Source: Desulfovibrio sp. (GTDB taxonomy: Bacteria; Desulfobacterota; Desulfovibrionia; Desulfovibrionales; Desulfovibrionaceae). Taken from it: 64,000 nt of DNA. Each line of letters starts with the position of its first letter. Position 1 is the first letter of the stretch. Where the stretch lies: the NCBI RefSeq assembly GCF_019422935.1, contig NZ_JAHZCJ010000003.1, positions 62,001 through 126,000 on the forward strand, given 5' to 3'. The notes under the pieces were generated by a model. The model was not told where the DNA came from, searched no databases, and was given only the letters and a program-made list of their open reading frames with translations. A program made the position numbers and the translations under genes. Below, piece after piece: positions 36,793 through 48,017 of the stretch.

Positions 36793-38550
36793 ATGCGACT
36801 GATTGTAAAACTTGGACTATCATTCTTTTTCATTACACTTGTTCTGCTTGCGATGAGTGGCATATCAATCAAAAACATTTCTGCAATGAATAAAAGATTC
36901 ATTGAAATAGATACATCTTTGCTCCCATCTCTCATAGAACTTCAGGAAATGCATCTGAAATTCTGGATTATCCGCTCTGACGTATTGGCGCTTATTTCAC
37001 AAACATCGCCCTCAGAGATAGAGCGCTATTCCTCCAACATCACCAACACCATGGATTCCATCAGGGAAAATCACGACAGATATTTTGCCATTGTTGGTGA
37101 ATCCGAAGACCAGCACCATGTTGCTGCAAAGGAACTTATAGAAAAAATTGATGTAATTTCACGCAAGCTTAACACAGTACGCAAAGAAATCCTTGCATTT
37201 GTGCAATGTGAAGAACGTGGAGAGGCAATAAATATATTTGAAAAGAAATACACGCCATTATTTAACAGTATTGAGCCACTCTATGAAGAACTGATGGTAC
37301 TTACCAAGTCAGACAGCAAACAGGTATCTGCCGAGGCAGTTTCCACAGGCGAAAGCGCAGTAAAAGGCGCATATGCGCTTAGTGCTGCCGCAGTATTTTT
37401 CAGCATCATCGTTTCTCTTGTGCTTTCTCGCTCCATAAAGCATCAACTTGGCAAAGACCCCGGCGAACTCCAGGCTGTGGCAAGCCGTGTTGCCGCCGGG
37501 GACTATGACATTCACGACGCGAATAGCGACAGTGTTGGCGTGTACGCTTCCATAGTCGCCATGGTGCAGGCGCTGAAAACTCACATTGAAAGCGCCCAGC
37601 GCGAATCGCTGGTGGCGCGGGAACAATCGGCCAAGGCAACAGAAGCCCTGCGCCAGACCGAAGCCGCAAATATGGAGGCCCAAAGCAAAAGCGAAGCCCT
37701 GAAGGTGGCCGCCGCCAGGCTTCAGGAGGTGGCCCGGATAGTGAGCGCCGCCACAGCGCGACTGGCCGCGCAGATCGAGCAGTCAGACAAGGGCGCGCAG
37801 GAAACCTCGGGCAGGCTGGGCGAGGCGGCTTCTGCCATGCAGCAGATGAATGCCACAGTGCAGGAGGTGGCGCGCAATGCGTCCGTTGCCTCGCAGGCCT
37901 CCACAGAAACCCGCGCCAAGGCGGAAAACGGCTCAGAAATCGTCAAGCGCTCGCTACGCAGCATTGATCAGGTGCATCAGGCATCCATGACGCTCAAGGG
38001 CGACATGGCCCAACTGCACGGGCATACGCAAAACATCAACCGCATCATGGGCGTTATTTCAGACATAGCCGACCAGACCAACCTGCTGGCGCTTAATGCC
38101 GCCATCGAGGCTGCCCGAGCGGGCGACGCCGGGCGGGGATTCGCCGTGGTGGCAGATGAAGTGCGCAAACTGGCGGAAAAAACAATGGCCTCCACCCATG
38201 ATGTTGCCAACGCCATCAAGGCTATCCAGTCCAGCGCCACCCAGAGCATGGATTCTGTGGACAGGGCCGCACGACAGATTGAAGAAGCCAACACCTATGC
38301 CAGCCAGTCTGGTGCGGCCCTGAGCGATATTGTGGCCACGGTCGAGGGCACGGCGGATCAGGTCAACGCCATTGCCGCCGCCAGCGAGCAGCAGTCTGCC
38401 GCCAGCGATGAAGTAAGCCGAGCCATAACGCAGATAAGCGAAATGTCGCGCCAGACCTCAGCCGCCATGCGCGAAGCTGCGGATGCCGTGGCCGAACTGG
38501 CGGGGCAGACCCAAAACCTCATGGATCTCATGTCCAGCATGCAGCAGTAG
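36793..38550 (+). CDS. Methyl-accepting chemotaxis protein
   Basis: A 585-residue chemoreceptor with the same layout as the first MCP: two membrane segments ([20 protein letters not shown] and [20 protein letters not shown]), a helical periplasmic domain that differs strongly from its paralogues, a HAMP region ([20 protein letters not shown]), and a signalling domain nearly identical to theirs ([38 protein letters not shown]). AGGAGG lies 9 nt before the ATG. The pattern of variable sensor and conserved tip implies tandem duplication with diversification of ligand range. Confidence 0.95.
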   Translation: MRLIVKLGLSFFFITLVLLAMSGISIKNISAMNKRFIEIDTSLLPSLIELQEMHLKFWIIRSDVLALISQTSPSEIERYSSNITNTMDSIRENHDRYFAIVGESEDQHHVAAKELIEKIDVISRKLNTVRKEILAFVQCEERGEAINIFEKKYTPLFNSIEPLYEELMVLTKSDSKQVSAEAVSTGESAVKGAYALSAAAVFFSIIVSLVLSRSIKHQLGKDPGELQAVASRVAAGDYDIHDANSDSVGVYASIVAMVQALKTHIESAQRESLVAREQSAKATEALRQTEAANMEAQSKSEALKVAAARLQEVARIVSAATARLAAQIEQSDKGAQETSGRLGEAASAMQQMNATVQEVARNASVASQASTETRAKAENGSEIVKRSLRSIDQVHQASMTLKGDMAQLHGHTQNINRIMGVISDIADQTNLLALNAAIEAARAGDAGRGFAVVADEVRKLAEKTMASTHDVANAIKAIQSSATQSMDSVDRAARQIEEANTYASQSGAALSDIVATVEGTADQVNAIAAASEQQSAASDEVSRAITQISEMSRQTSAAMREAADAVAELAGQTQNLMDLMSSMQQ

Positions 38551-38551
38551 C

Positions 38552-38606
38552 ACAAAGAAAGGGGCTGTTCCGGCAGCGCAATGCGCATCTCTGCCGGAAC
38601 AGCCCC
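38552..38606 (-). terminator. Terminator between the third MCP and the EamA transporter
   Basis: GGGGCTGTTCCGGCAG and CTGCCGGAACAGCCCC form a perfect 16-bp stem. On the minus strand it is followed by TTTCTTTGTG, so it should end the EamA transcript; it may also stop the MCP transcript arriving from the left. Confidence 0.8.
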
Positions 38607-38681
38607 ATCGGCCCGAAATATTTTTTGTCTACGGCTCTTCCGCCACGGCAGGCTTGCACCGCCTGCCCAGCCAGCGGGCGA

Positions 38682-39635
38682 TCACAGGGGGCAGCCAGCC
38701 AGCGCCCTTTTGCCCTGCCCCGGAGCTTCATCCCTGCTTGGCGTGTACTGCCTTTTGACAATATAGACGCCTGCCAGCACCACCGCTATGCCCAGAACTT
38801 CCAGACCCGACAATTTCTCTGTAAATATGGCCCACGAATACACAGCCGCAATGGCAGGCTGGCAAAGACAGATCACCGCAGAAAGGTTGACGCTGAGCTT
38901 GCCCTGACAATGCGTGAGCATGTTGTGCCCTATCACCTGTACACAGAGCGTAAGAGCCAGTATGGGCCACAAATCGTCCCAGCTTCGCGGAATCTGCAAG
39001 CCCTCCACAGCCCATGAGGCAAAAAACAGGCCCACGAGTCCGCCAACGGCACTGCCAAGCATTATGACGCTGCTCTCCATCCTGTCGCGCAGGCGGTAGG
39101 CAATAAGCAGAAATCCCGCGTAAAAAAAGGCCGCAGCCAGTGCCAGAAAATCGCCAAAATAGTTGCCCGGCACAGGGCTGGCCTTGCCCCCCACCAATAG
39201 CACCACCCCGGCAAGGGTAACAGCCGCGCCGGGAATGAACAGCCTCGGCAGCCGCTCGTGGAACAGAAAGTACGAAACAGGAATGACCGTGAACGGCGTC
39301 AGATTGGTGAGCAGGTTGGCATTGGCAACTGTTGTGTAGCTGAATGCCGTGTTCCACAGGGCTACGTCGCCCGCCAGAAACAGGCCGGATAACAGCAGCA
39401 GGACAACATCCCTGCCGCTGAGCCGCCCAAGCCTGCCATAGGCCAGCGGCCAGAGCAGAGGGATGGAAAACAGCATGCGGTACATCCCGGTATTGATGGG
39501 GGACAGGCCGCTCTGCCGCACAAATATGCCCCCGGTGGCCAAAAAGGCCACTGCCAGCACCGCCAGCAGAACGTATCTTGTGCCGTTCCCCCGCCGCATT
39601 CCGCCCTGCGGCGCAGTATCGCCTTGCGTGGACAT
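38682..39635 (-). CDS. EamA/DMT-superfamily transporter
   Basis: A 317-residue membrane protein with about ten predicted membrane segments arranged as two EamA repeats (for example VLLAVLAVAFLATGGIFVRQ at the start and LEVLGIAVVLAGVYIVK at the end). The family exports or imports small metabolites such as amino acids. ATG at 39635 (MSTQGDT) has GGGAGG 4 nt upstream and is preferred to an ATG 12 nt earlier. It is divergent from a MocR-type regulator, a common pairing in which the regulator controls the transporter. Confidence 0.88.
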   Translation of the reverse strand: MSTQGDTAPQGGMRRGNGTRYVLLAVLAVAFLATGGIFVRQSGLSPINTGMYRMLFSIPLLWPLAYGRLGRLSGRDVVLLLLSGLFLAGDVALWNTAFSYTTVANANLLTNLTPFTVIPVSYFLFHERLPRLFIPGAAVTLAGVVLLVGGKASPVPGNYFGDFLALAAAFFYAGFLLIAYRLRDRMESSVIMLGSAVGGLVGLFFASWAVEGLQIPRSWDDLWPILALTLCVQVIGHNMLTHCQGKLSVNLSAVICLCQPAIAAVYSWAIFTEKLSGLEVLGIAVVLAGVYIVKRQYTPSRDEAPGQGKRALAGCPL

Positions 39636-39687
39636 GGAGCCTCCCATCCTTTTGTTGTGTTTGCTGCTCCCTTTGATACAGTGGACA

Positions 39688-39731
39688 TGGCACCATCAAA
39701 AGTGCCACATGACACATATTTTATGGTGCCA
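39688..39731. promoter_or_regulatory. Repeated operator-like half-sites between eamA and mocR-type genes
   Basis: The 109-bp gap between the divergent genes contains TGGCACCAT (39688-39696), GTGCCA (39702-39707) and ATGGTGCCA (39723-39731). The first and third are inverted copies of each other and the second is an extra half-site. Such paired sites suit binding by a dimeric MocR/GntR regulator controlling both genes. Confidence 0.5.
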
Positions 39732-39744
39732 CCTGGGAGCAGAC

Positions 39745-41178
39745 ATGATCAGCACGGGCAAGGACGGCTCCGGGCCGCTGTATTTGCAGATATACAGCCA
39801 GTTGAAGCAGGATATTGCCTGCGGCGCGCTTGCAGAAGGCACAGTTCTGACCGGCAGCAGGATGCTGGCATCCATGCTGGGGGTCAGCCGCAATACTGTG
39901 GACAATGCCTATAGTCAACTGGTAGCGGAGGGCTACATAGCTGCCCGCAGGGGTGTGGGCTTTGTGGTGCAGCATGTTCCCAGCATTGACGCTCCAGCCG
40001 CGTCACCCGGGCACGCAGCGCCGCAAACTACGCAACGCCCCTCGCAGCTTGAAACATTTGCGCACGGGCAGCCCCTGATTTACGACCTGACAAACAGCAG
40101 CCACACCGTTGATCTTTTCCCCAAAAGCCTCTGGAAAAAATACACCTTTGAATGCCTTGAGATGCTGGAGAGAGAAGAAAAAATCTCTGCCTTGCAGGTC
40201 ATGCAGGGCGAACCCTACCTGCGCAAAAACCTGCTGGCCTACCTCAAGCGCATTCGCGGCGTGAACTGCACGGAAGACCAGATCGTCATAACCTGCGGTT
40301 TGCAGCAGTCCCTGGAATATCTGTGCAAAATAGCAGCTCAGCGCGGGCAGAAAATCCTGATGGAAGAACCCGGCTTCAACAAGGCGGCTGCCGTGTTCCG
40401 CAACAACCACCTGCCTATCGAGACCGTGCCCGTGGACGATAACGGCTTGAAAGTGGCCGACCTGCCCCACAGGCCACAGGCCTTTGCCATCTACACCACG
40501 CCGTCCCACCAGTTCCCCACAGGGGTCACGCTCCCCATCGGCCGCAGGCATGCCCTGCTGCGCTGGGCGCAGAGCAACAACGTCTACGTGCTTGAAGACG
40601 ACTTTGACAGCGAGATGCGCTACTATTCCAAGCCCATTCCTTCGCTGCAATCCATCGATACGGAAGCGCGGGTCATCTACCTTGGCACATTTTCCAAGGG
40701 CATATCCCCTTCCATCCGTATGGGGTACATGATTCTGCCGCCGCAGCTTGCCGCCGCCTTCCACGAAATGTTTGACGAATACAACAGCACCGTCCCCGTA
40801 CTGAACCAGTACATCATTGGCCGCCTGCTCGAAACCGGCCAGTACGACAGACACATCCGCCGTCTGAGCCATGTGTTCAAAAACCGCCTTGAGCTGTTCA
40901 TTCAGGAATTTTCCCGCCTGGGATCGGGCCTGCGCATTACAGGCAACGGCACCGGCCAGTATTTTCTTTTGCGCTTTTTTGCCGGTACAGATCAGAAGCT
41001 GCTCATAAAAAAAGCCCTGGAGCAGGGTGTGCGCGTCTACCCCACCATGCAGTTCTGGCAGGACAAGGCCGAATGCCCGCCGGACACGCTGTTTCTGGGT
41101 TTTGGCAAAATTCGCCTTGAAGACATACCAGATTGCGTGACGCGACTTAAGATTGCCTGGGCGGAATGGCTGCATTGA
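39745..41178 (+). CDS. MocR/PdxR-type GntR regulator with aminotransferase domain
   Basis: A 477-residue regulator with an N-terminal GntR winged helix (GPLYLQIYSQLKQDIACGAL, then SRMLASMLGVSRNTVDNAYS) fused to a type I aminotransferase-like domain. The PLP lysine is in YLGTFSKGISPSIRMGY (K318), and YVLEDDFDSEMRY gives the PLP-ring aspartate. Family members sense PLP or an amino compound rather than catalyse transamination. ATG at 39745 has GGGAG upstream; the longer frame to the left overlaps the divergent transporter gene. It probably regulates the EamA transporter. Confidence 0.9.
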   Translation: MISTGKDGSGPLYLQIYSQLKQDIACGALAEGTVLTGSRMLASMLGVSRNTVDNAYSQLVAEGYIAARRGVGFVVQHVPSIDAPAASPGHAAPQTTQRPSQLETFAHGQPLIYDLTNSSHTVDLFPKSLWKKYTFECLEMLEREEKISALQVMQGEPYLRKNLLAYLKRIRGVNCTEDQIVITCGLQQSLEYLCKIAAQRGQKILMEEPGFNKAAAVFRNNHLPIETVPVDDNGLKVADLPHRPQAFAIYTTPSHQFPTGVTLPIGRRHALLRWAQSNNVYVLEDDFDSEMRYYSKPIPSLQSIDTEARVIYLGTFSKGISPSIRMGYMILPPQLAAAFHEMFDEYNSTVPVLNQYIIGRLLETGQYDRHIRRLSHVFKNRLELFIQEFSRLGSGLRITGNGTGQYFLLRFFAGTDQKLLIKKALEQGVRVYPTMQFWQDKAECPPDTLFLGFGKIRLEDIPDCVTRLKIAWAEWLH

Positions 41179-41314
41179 AAGGGGGCAGATAGCCGCCACA
41201 CCGGGATGACCAGGCGGATGACCCGCCAGAACACTTCCGCATCCTGAATGCAAGAGGGCCTCTGCACGGCTTTGCACCGCACAGAGACCCCTAAGTGTTG
41301 CAAAAAAACAGCCC

Positions 41315-43114
41315 CTAGTTTTTCATGTCCACAATCAGCTCGGCCAGCCCCCTGGCCTGAACTGCCAGATCGGCCACGGCCTTTTGAGCCTCATTCATGG
41401 CTTCTGCCGTCTGGTGGGCAACCTGTGTGGCATCATCAATTGAATGATTGATTTCTTCGCTGGCGGCAGACTGCTGCCCGCTGGCCTCGGCAATGGCGTT
41501 CACCTGGCTGGCGGTAGCCTCAACGGTAGCCACAATTTCTTCCAGAGCCTTGCCCGACTGATTGGCAAAATCCGTGGCCTGCTCCACCTGCCCCACGGCA
41601 CTGTCCATATCCGAAACGTTCTTGGCCGTGCTTTCCTGAATGGCCTTGATGGCGTTGCCCACATCCTGGGTTGAGCCAAGGGTTTTTTCCGCCAGTTTGC
41701 GCACTTCATCAGCCACCACGGCAAAACCGCGCCCGGCGTCGCCCGCGCGGGCAGCTTCAATGGCGGCATTGAGCGCCAGCAGGTTGGTTTGGTCCGCGAT
41801 ATCGGAAATAACACCCATGATGCGCGTAATGGCCTGCGAATGGTCGTTGAGTTCGGCCATGCCATCCCTGAGCCGCAACGAGACCTCGTGCACATGACCA
41901 ATGCTCTGCACGGCTTTTTCCACAATGCCCGCTCCGCTCAGGGCGCGGTCACGTGTCTGGCTGGCCGAGGCAGATGCCGTTGCGGCGCTGAGCGCCACCT
42001 CCTGCACGCTGGCGTTCATCTGGTTCATGGCTGTCGCGGCCTCTGCAAGCATCTGGGCAGAATGCACGGCCCCTTTGTCCGACTGCTCTATCTGGGCCGA
42101 GAGCTGGGTAGAGGCAGTGCTTACGGCCTGGGCAACCTGCTCCAGCCTTTCCGCAGCCTGGAGCATGGCAGCGGTTTTATCCTTTGCCTTGAGTTCGGCT
42201 TCAAGAGCTTCCGCCTGCGCCTGCTGGGCTTCACTGGCGGCCTTTCCGGCAAGACGGCTCTGCTCCTCGGCCTGACCGATAAATTCCTTGAGCTTCACAA
42301 CCATTGCGCTTAAGGCCTGTTGCAGGGTCGCCACTTCATCGCGCCCGGTTGTTTCAAATTCTTCATCAAGGTTGCCCTGCGCCACAGCGCGGGCATGCCG
42401 GGTTATGCCCGCCAGCGGCCGGGTTATGGACACGACCATCACATACGAAAGCGGGCAGACCACCAGCAACAGAACCGCCAAAAAACCACCGCCATAGATC
42501 GCCAGCTTGCTGTGCAGGATGGAGCGCATGGTGGTGATGAGTCGGTTTTCGGCCTTGTCCACATTGTCGATATACACGCCCGTGCCAATCCAGAAGGGCG
42601 TGCCCGCGATAGCTTCCGCATAGCCCAGCTTGAACACGTCGCCAGAGCCGGGCTTGGGAAACACAAAATCCACAAAGCCGCCGCCGCGCTGCGCGGCCCT
42701 GTACAGTTCACTGACATAGTGAACGCCCCTGCTGTCGGCGGTTGAAGCCAGATCCTTGCCGATCAGCTGCTTCTGCAAGGGGTGGGCAGCACTGACCGTG
42801 CCCTTGTACACATAAAAATACCCGGAGCTGTCATCCTCAAACCGGGCGCTGTCCACATACTGCGCGATGGTGCGCAACTGCTCGGCCTCGGGCTGGCCTT
42901 GCGTCATGGCTGCCAGACCAAGCGCCTGGGAGTGCGTGATATCCTTGATGCGCGCCCTTTGGGAGTCGAGCAGCATTTCCTTGGCAAGTGCCGTGCCGTC
43001 AGCAATGACGCCTTCCGTCATGCGTACGGACAGGCCCGCGATGGAAATAATCAGGGCGATCATGATGATGACAAAAAAGATAATCCGCTGACTGATGCTG
43101 AAATTTCTGAGCAC
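41315..43114 (-). CDS. Methyl-accepting chemotaxis protein with Cache sensor
   Basis: A 599-residue chemoreceptor starting at GTG (43114) with AGGAG 8 nt upstream. The first membrane segment is [20 protein letters not shown]. The periplasmic part resembles a single Cache_2 domain ([40 protein letters not shown]), which usually binds small organic acids. A second membrane segment ([20 protein letters not shown]), a HAMP domain and the signalling tip [20 protein letters not shown] follow. It is convergent with the MocR-type gene and not part of the tandem array, though its signalling domain is related. Confidence 0.94.
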   Translation of the reverse strand: MLRNFSISQRIIFFVIIMIALIISIAGLSVRMTEGVIADGTALAKEMLLDSQRARIKDITHSQALGLAAMTQGQPEAEQLRTIAQYVDSARFEDDSSGYFYVYKGTVSAAHPLQKQLIGKDLASTADSRGVHYVSELYRAAQRGGGFVDFVFPKPGSGDVFKLGYAEAIAGTPFWIGTGVYIDNVDKAENRLITTMRSILHSKLAIYGGGFLAVLLLVVCPLSYVMVVSITRPLAGITRHARAVAQGNLDEEFETTGRDEVATLQQALSAMVVKLKEFIGQAEEQSRLAGKAASEAQQAQAEALEAELKAKDKTAAMLQAAERLEQVAQAVSTASTQLSAQIEQSDKGAVHSAQMLAEAATAMNQMNASVQEVALSAATASASASQTRDRALSGAGIVEKAVQSIGHVHEVSLRLRDGMAELNDHSQAITRIMGVISDIADQTNLLALNAAIEAARAGDAGRGFAVVADEVRKLAEKTLGSTQDVGNAIKAIQESTAKNVSDMDSAVGQVEQATDFANQSGKALEEIVATVEATASQVNAIAEASGQQSAASEEINHSIDDATQVAHQTAEAMNEAQKAVADLAVQARGLAELIVDMKN

Positions 43115-43669
43115 GTCTTAATCTCCTGAAAAATCACGGTACAAACCGACACGCCGAAAAGCCGCGTCAACTCTCCTGCGCAGGCGCGCGCTGTTGGAGC
43201 AGGCGCGGGGCGCAAAAAAGTACCGCGCGGGCACAATGCCAGGGCAGGTCATACCAGCGTAACTGGCTGCGTAAATGGGCGGTCGCAAGGCAAAGGCGGG
43301 AAGCAATGTACACATGAACAAACCAAAAGCGGAAAGGCCATGCCCGTAAAATACGGCACACCGATGCAGCCCGCAGGATGCTCCGGCGCATGGAAGACAA
43401 CAACTTTATATACAAGCTGTATGGCCTGATTGTGGCAAACAGTAATTATTTTTGCAACATGCAGAAGTCGATAAAATTGATCAATTTAGTATGACAACAT
43501 CCCCTGCCTGTCTGAAATAATGTCGGCTGCGTCCCAATCCTCTACGGGCTGGCCCTTTGAAAGGAATCGGCTTTATGATTTTCAGCAGGTATAAAAATTG
43601 GGGCCTCTCACGGAAATACCGCGAAAAGCCCCAACAAAGCGCTTTCAGCCAGCGCTTGAAACAGCGGAA
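43115..43669. other. Intergenic region between MCP and ilvC
   Basis: No gene is supported. The left part should carry the promoter of the Cache-MCP gene. A perfect 14-bp palindrome, AAATTGATCAATTT, lies at 43474-43487. The ilvC terminator occupies the right part (43593-43632), followed by a smaller hairpin (AAGCGCT ... AGCGCTT) near 43637-43657. Confidence 0.5.
43593..43632 (-). terminator. Rho-independent terminator of the ilv operon
   Basis: On the minus strand, TTGGGGC and GCCCCAA enclose an inner CGCGG/CCGTG pairing, and TTTTT follows. It lies about 40 nt after the ilvC stop. Confidence 0.75.
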
Positions 43670-45012
<1,343 letters not shown>

Positions 45013-45507
45013 CTAATCCGTTTTCTTGGAACGACGCATGGCAACTGCGCCTGTGCGCGCCAGTTCCTTGATTCCAAACCGTTGCAGCAGGCTGATGATG
45101 GCGTCCAGCTTGTTCTGATCGCCAGTGGCCTCGATGGTCATCTCATTGGGGCTTACATCAACCACCTTGCAGCGGAATATTTCAACAGTTCGCAGAATTT
45201 CGCCCCGCATGGGGCCTTCTGCCTGCACTTTGACAAAGATCATTTCACGCGCCACAGCGGGAATATCCGCAAAATCCACCACCTTGATGACCGAAACAAT
45301 CTTGTGGAGCTGCTTCATGATCTGCTCCAGAATAAGACTGTCGCCATCGGTAGTGATGGTCATGTGCGAAACGCCCTCTTCCAGGGCGGGGGCCACATTG
45401 AGCGAATGAATATTGAAGCCGCGACCGCTGAACAGGCCAGCCACGCGGGAAAGCACGCCGGGTTCGTTTTCCACCAGCACGGAAAGCACATGTCGTTGCA
45501 TAGCCAT
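45013..45507 (-). CDS. ilvH: Acetolactate synthase small (regulatory) subunit
   Basis: A 164-residue protein with an N-terminal ACT domain (HVLSVLVENEPGVLSRVAGL, FSGRGFNIHSLNVAP) and the usual second domain (FRCKVVDVSPNEMTIEATGD). It stimulates the large subunit and confers valine feedback control. The gene starts 5 nt after the ilvB stop, indicating cotranslation of the two subunits. Confidence 0.96.
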   Translation of the reverse strand: MAMQRHVLSVLVENEPGVLSRVAGLFSGRGFNIHSLNVAPALEEGVSHMTITTDGDSLILEQIMKQLHKIVSVIKVVDFADIPAVAREMIFVKVQAEGPMRGEILRTVEIFRCKVVDVSPNEMTIEATGDQNKLDAIISLLQRFGIKELARTGAVAMRRSKKTD

Positions 45508-45512
45508 CTCCC

Positions 45513-47204
45513 TTACACCAGCAACATTTCATCAAGCGCCGCACCGGCGGGCACGATGGGGTACACGTTTTCTTCGCGCTCTACCACCACGTCAATGAAG
45601 GCAGGGTTGGGCGAAGCAAGGGCCTTTTCAAGCACGGCCCGCATGTCTTCAGCCTTTTCAATGCGATAGCCTTCGGCCCCGTAGGCCTCGGCCAGCTTCA
45701 CAAAGTCGGGCTGGGCTTCCATGTTGGTGGAACTGTAGTTGTTGTTGTAAAAGAGCTCCTGCCACTGCCGCACCATGCCCAGATAGCGGTTGTTCAGAAT
45801 GACGACCTTGATAGGCAGCTTGTTGGCCACCACGGTTGCCAGCTCCTGAATGTTCATCTGCAGCGAGGCGTCGCCTGCCACAGCAATGACCTTTTTATCC
45901 GGAAAGGCAAACTGCGCCCCCACCGAAGCGGGAAAACCGTAGCCCATGGTGCCGAGGCCCCCGCTGGTCAGCAGGGTGCGCGGCTTGGTGAACGAATAGA
46001 ACTGGGCCACCCACATTTGGTGCTGGCCCACCTCGGTGGCGATGATGGCATCGCCGCCGGTGATGTCGTAAAGGGCCTCAATGACCGACTGCGGCTTGAT
46101 ATTGCCGTTGCACTGGTAGCACAGGGGTTTGCTCGCCTTCCATTCGGCCACGGCGGCAATCCAGGCGGCATGTTCGCCAGCCCAGTCCTTGTTTTCCAGC
46201 TTGGCCTCGCAGATTTCTGCAATGCCCTCCAGCGCCAGACGGCAATCGCCAACCACAGGAACATGCACTTCCACATTCTTGCGAATGGACGTGGGGTCAA
46301 TGTCGATGTGCACAATGCGGGCCTTGGGCGCAAAGGCCGCCAGCCTGCCAGTAACGCGGTCGTCAAAGCGCGCGCCCACGCACATCAGCACATCGCAATT
46401 GTTGATGGCAAGGTTGGCCGCGTAGGTGCCGTGCATGCCCACCATGCCCAGCCACAGGGGGTCTGTGGCCGGAAAAGACCCAAGCCCCATGAGGGTGCAG
46501 GTAACGGGTATGTTCAGCTTGCGCGCAAGGCTCGTCAGGGCCTCCGCCCCGTTGGACAGAATAACCCCGCCGCCCGCCAGAATCACCGGACGCTCGGCCT
46601 TTGCCAGTTCTTCCACCGAGCGGCGCAACTGGTTCAGGTTAGGCTTGTAGGTGGGGTTGTAGCTGCGCATGTAGACGTCTTCAGGCCAGACAAATTCCGC
46701 CCGCTTCTGCATGACGTCCTTGGGCAGGTCCACCAGCACCGGACCCGGACGGCCCGAGCGTGCAAGGTAAAAAGCCTGACGGATGGTCAACGCCAGTTTT
46801 GTGATGTCCTTGACCAAAAAATTATGCTTGGTGCAGGGCCGGGTAATACCCACGATGTCCACTTCCTGAAAGGCATCATTGCCGATCAGCTGGGTGGGCA
46901 CCTGCCCGGTAAACACCACCAGAGGAATGGAATCGGAGTAGGCTGTGGCTATGCCCGTGACCGTATTGGTAGCTCCAGGCCCCGAGGTGACCAGGCATAC
47001 GCCGGTCTTGCCCGAGGCACGGGCATAGCCGTCAGCCGCGTGCACAGCTCCTTGCTCGTGCCGTACCAGCACATGGCGTAGCTCGGGATGTCGCGGTAGT
47101 TCATCATAAATATCAATGACCGCACCGCCCGGATAACCGAACAGCACATCCACGCCCTCTCGCTTCATGGACTCAAGGAGAATCTGCGCACCAGTACATT
47201 CCAT
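45513..47204 (-). CDS. ilvB: Acetolactate synthase large (catalytic) subunit
   Basis: A 563-residue ThDP-dependent enzyme, of normal length. The catalytic glutamate is E50 in LVRHEQGAVHAADGYAR. The FAD-site region is visible, and the ThDP/Mg motif is GDASLQMNIQELATVVANKL followed by NNRYLGMVRQWQ. It condenses pyruvate with a second pyruvate or 2-ketobutyrate, the first shared step of branched-chain amino acid synthesis. A long antisense frame across this gene is a composition artefact. Confidence 0.97.
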   Translation of the reverse strand: MECTGAQILLESMKREGVDVLFGYPGGAVIDIYDELPRHPELRHVLVRHEQGAVHAADGYARASGKTGVCLVTSGPGATNTVTGIATAYSDSIPLVVFTGQVPTQLIGNDAFQEVDIVGITRPCTKHNFLVKDITKLALTIRQAFYLARSGRPGPVLVDLPKDVMQKRAEFVWPEDVYMRSYNPTYKPNLNQLRRSVEELAKAERPVILAGGGVILSNGAEALTSLARKLNIPVTCTLMGLGSFPATDPLWLGMVGMHGTYAANLAINNCDVLMCVGARFDDRVTGRLAAFAPKARIVHIDIDPTSIRKNVEVHVPVVGDCRLALEGIAEICEAKLENKDWAGEHAAWIAAVAEWKASKPLCYQCNGNIKPQSVIEALYDITGGDAIIATEVGQHQMWVAQFYSFTKPRTLLTSGGLGTMGYGFPASVGAQFAFPDKKVIAVAGDASLQMNIQELATVVANKLPIKVVILNNRYLGMVRQWQELFYNNNYSSTNMEAQPDFVKLAEAYGAEGYRIEKAEDMRAVLEKALASPNPAFIDVVVEREENVYPIVPAGAALDEMLLV

Positions 47205-47230
47205 GTCCGACTCCTTAAAAAAAAGCCCGG

Positions 47231-47458
47231 CTATCCTTGTTTCTTCAGACGATCAAGAACGGCCATGAGCTGGGTTTTTCCTTCGAGCTTCTGCTTTTTC
47301 AATTGCTTGAGCGTCTGCTCTTCAGTGGGCGAACGGAAGGCCTTGCCTTCGAGCTTTTCCACCTGTTTTTCGTAGAGCACGTGATCTTCCCAAAGGGATT
47401 TCAGCTCCGGATCAGTGGTAGCGTACTTTTCCAGCAGTTCCAGTTCTTGCTGATCCAT
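47231..47458 (-). CDS. DUF465 (YdcH-like) small protein
   Basis: A 75-residue, highly charged, helical protein of the DUF465 family. It starts MDQQELELLEKYATTDPELK and has the typical LWEDHVLYEKQVEKLE helix and a lysine-rich C-terminus (LKQLKKQKLEGKTQLMAVLD). GGAG lies 7 nt upstream of the ATG. Its function is unknown. It lies directly upstream of ilvB and may be cotranscribed with it. Confidence 0.85.
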   Translation of the reverse strand: MDQQELELLEKYATTDPELKSLWEDHVLYEKQVEKLEGKAFRSPTEEQTLKQLKKQKLEGKTQLMAVLDRLKKQG

Positions 47459-47667
47459 AAGAAATCTCCATTGTTAGATGTTCATAGGCTGTTGCCTGCG
47501 CATCAACTGAGGCTTTTGCTCAAGGGATCGGCCCGGCTGTGCCGCTGCGCCGTTGTGGCTTTGTGCAGCGCGGCTACAAGTCGTATGGGCTTATTCTCCT
47601 GGCGCGGATTCTCAGACATCCGCATGGAGCATATGAAAAAATCAGTCCTCCGGCGGCGCCAGTTCTT

Positions 47668-47970
47668 TTAATGGAGCGTCATCGCATACTGGGCCAGCGA
47701 GGTGATGACAATCCGGTTAAACAGCTCAATAGCCAGCAGCACCACCACGGGCGAAAAATCCATGCCGCTTGAATAGGTAAACGGCAACCATTTGCGCACA
47801 CGGTAAAACACAGGCTCCGTAAGCGTGCGCAGGGTGCGCACAATAGGATTGTACGGATCGGGGCGCACCCACGTGAGCACCGCCGCGATGATGACAATCC
47901 AGAAATAAAGACTAAGCAGAGACCCGAGCACCAGGGCAATAGCGCTCATGGTATTGGCAACAACAATCAT
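47668..47970 (-). CDS. YggT family membrane protein
   Basis: A 100-residue protein with two strongly hydrophobic segments (ALVLGSLLSLYFWIVIIAAV and VVVLLAIELFNRIVITSLAQ) and the family element WVRPDPYNPIVRTLRTLTEP between them. YggT proteins are found across bacteria and in chloroplasts and are linked to envelope integrity, osmotic stress and cell shape. The gene lies in the same orientation as the DUF465 gene and the HAD gene. Confidence 0.88.
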   Translation of the reverse strand: MIVVANTMSAIALVLGSLLSLYFWIVIIAAVLTWVRPDPYNPIVRTLRTLTEPVFYRVRKWLPFTYSSGMDFSPVVVLLAIELFNRIVITSLAQYAMTLH

Positions 47971-48017
47971 GCGCCCTCCAGCGTGGCTTTCTTTTATATT
48001 CGCAACGGGTTCAGGCC

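Noticed and set aside
40003..41277. Minus-strand open frame (424 residues) across the MocR-type regulator
   Set aside because: Antisense to a gene with clear HTH and PLP-domain motifs; composition artefact.
46017..47081. Long plus-strand open frame across ilvB
   Set aside because: It lies antisense to ilvB with no recognisable protein or ribosome binding site.
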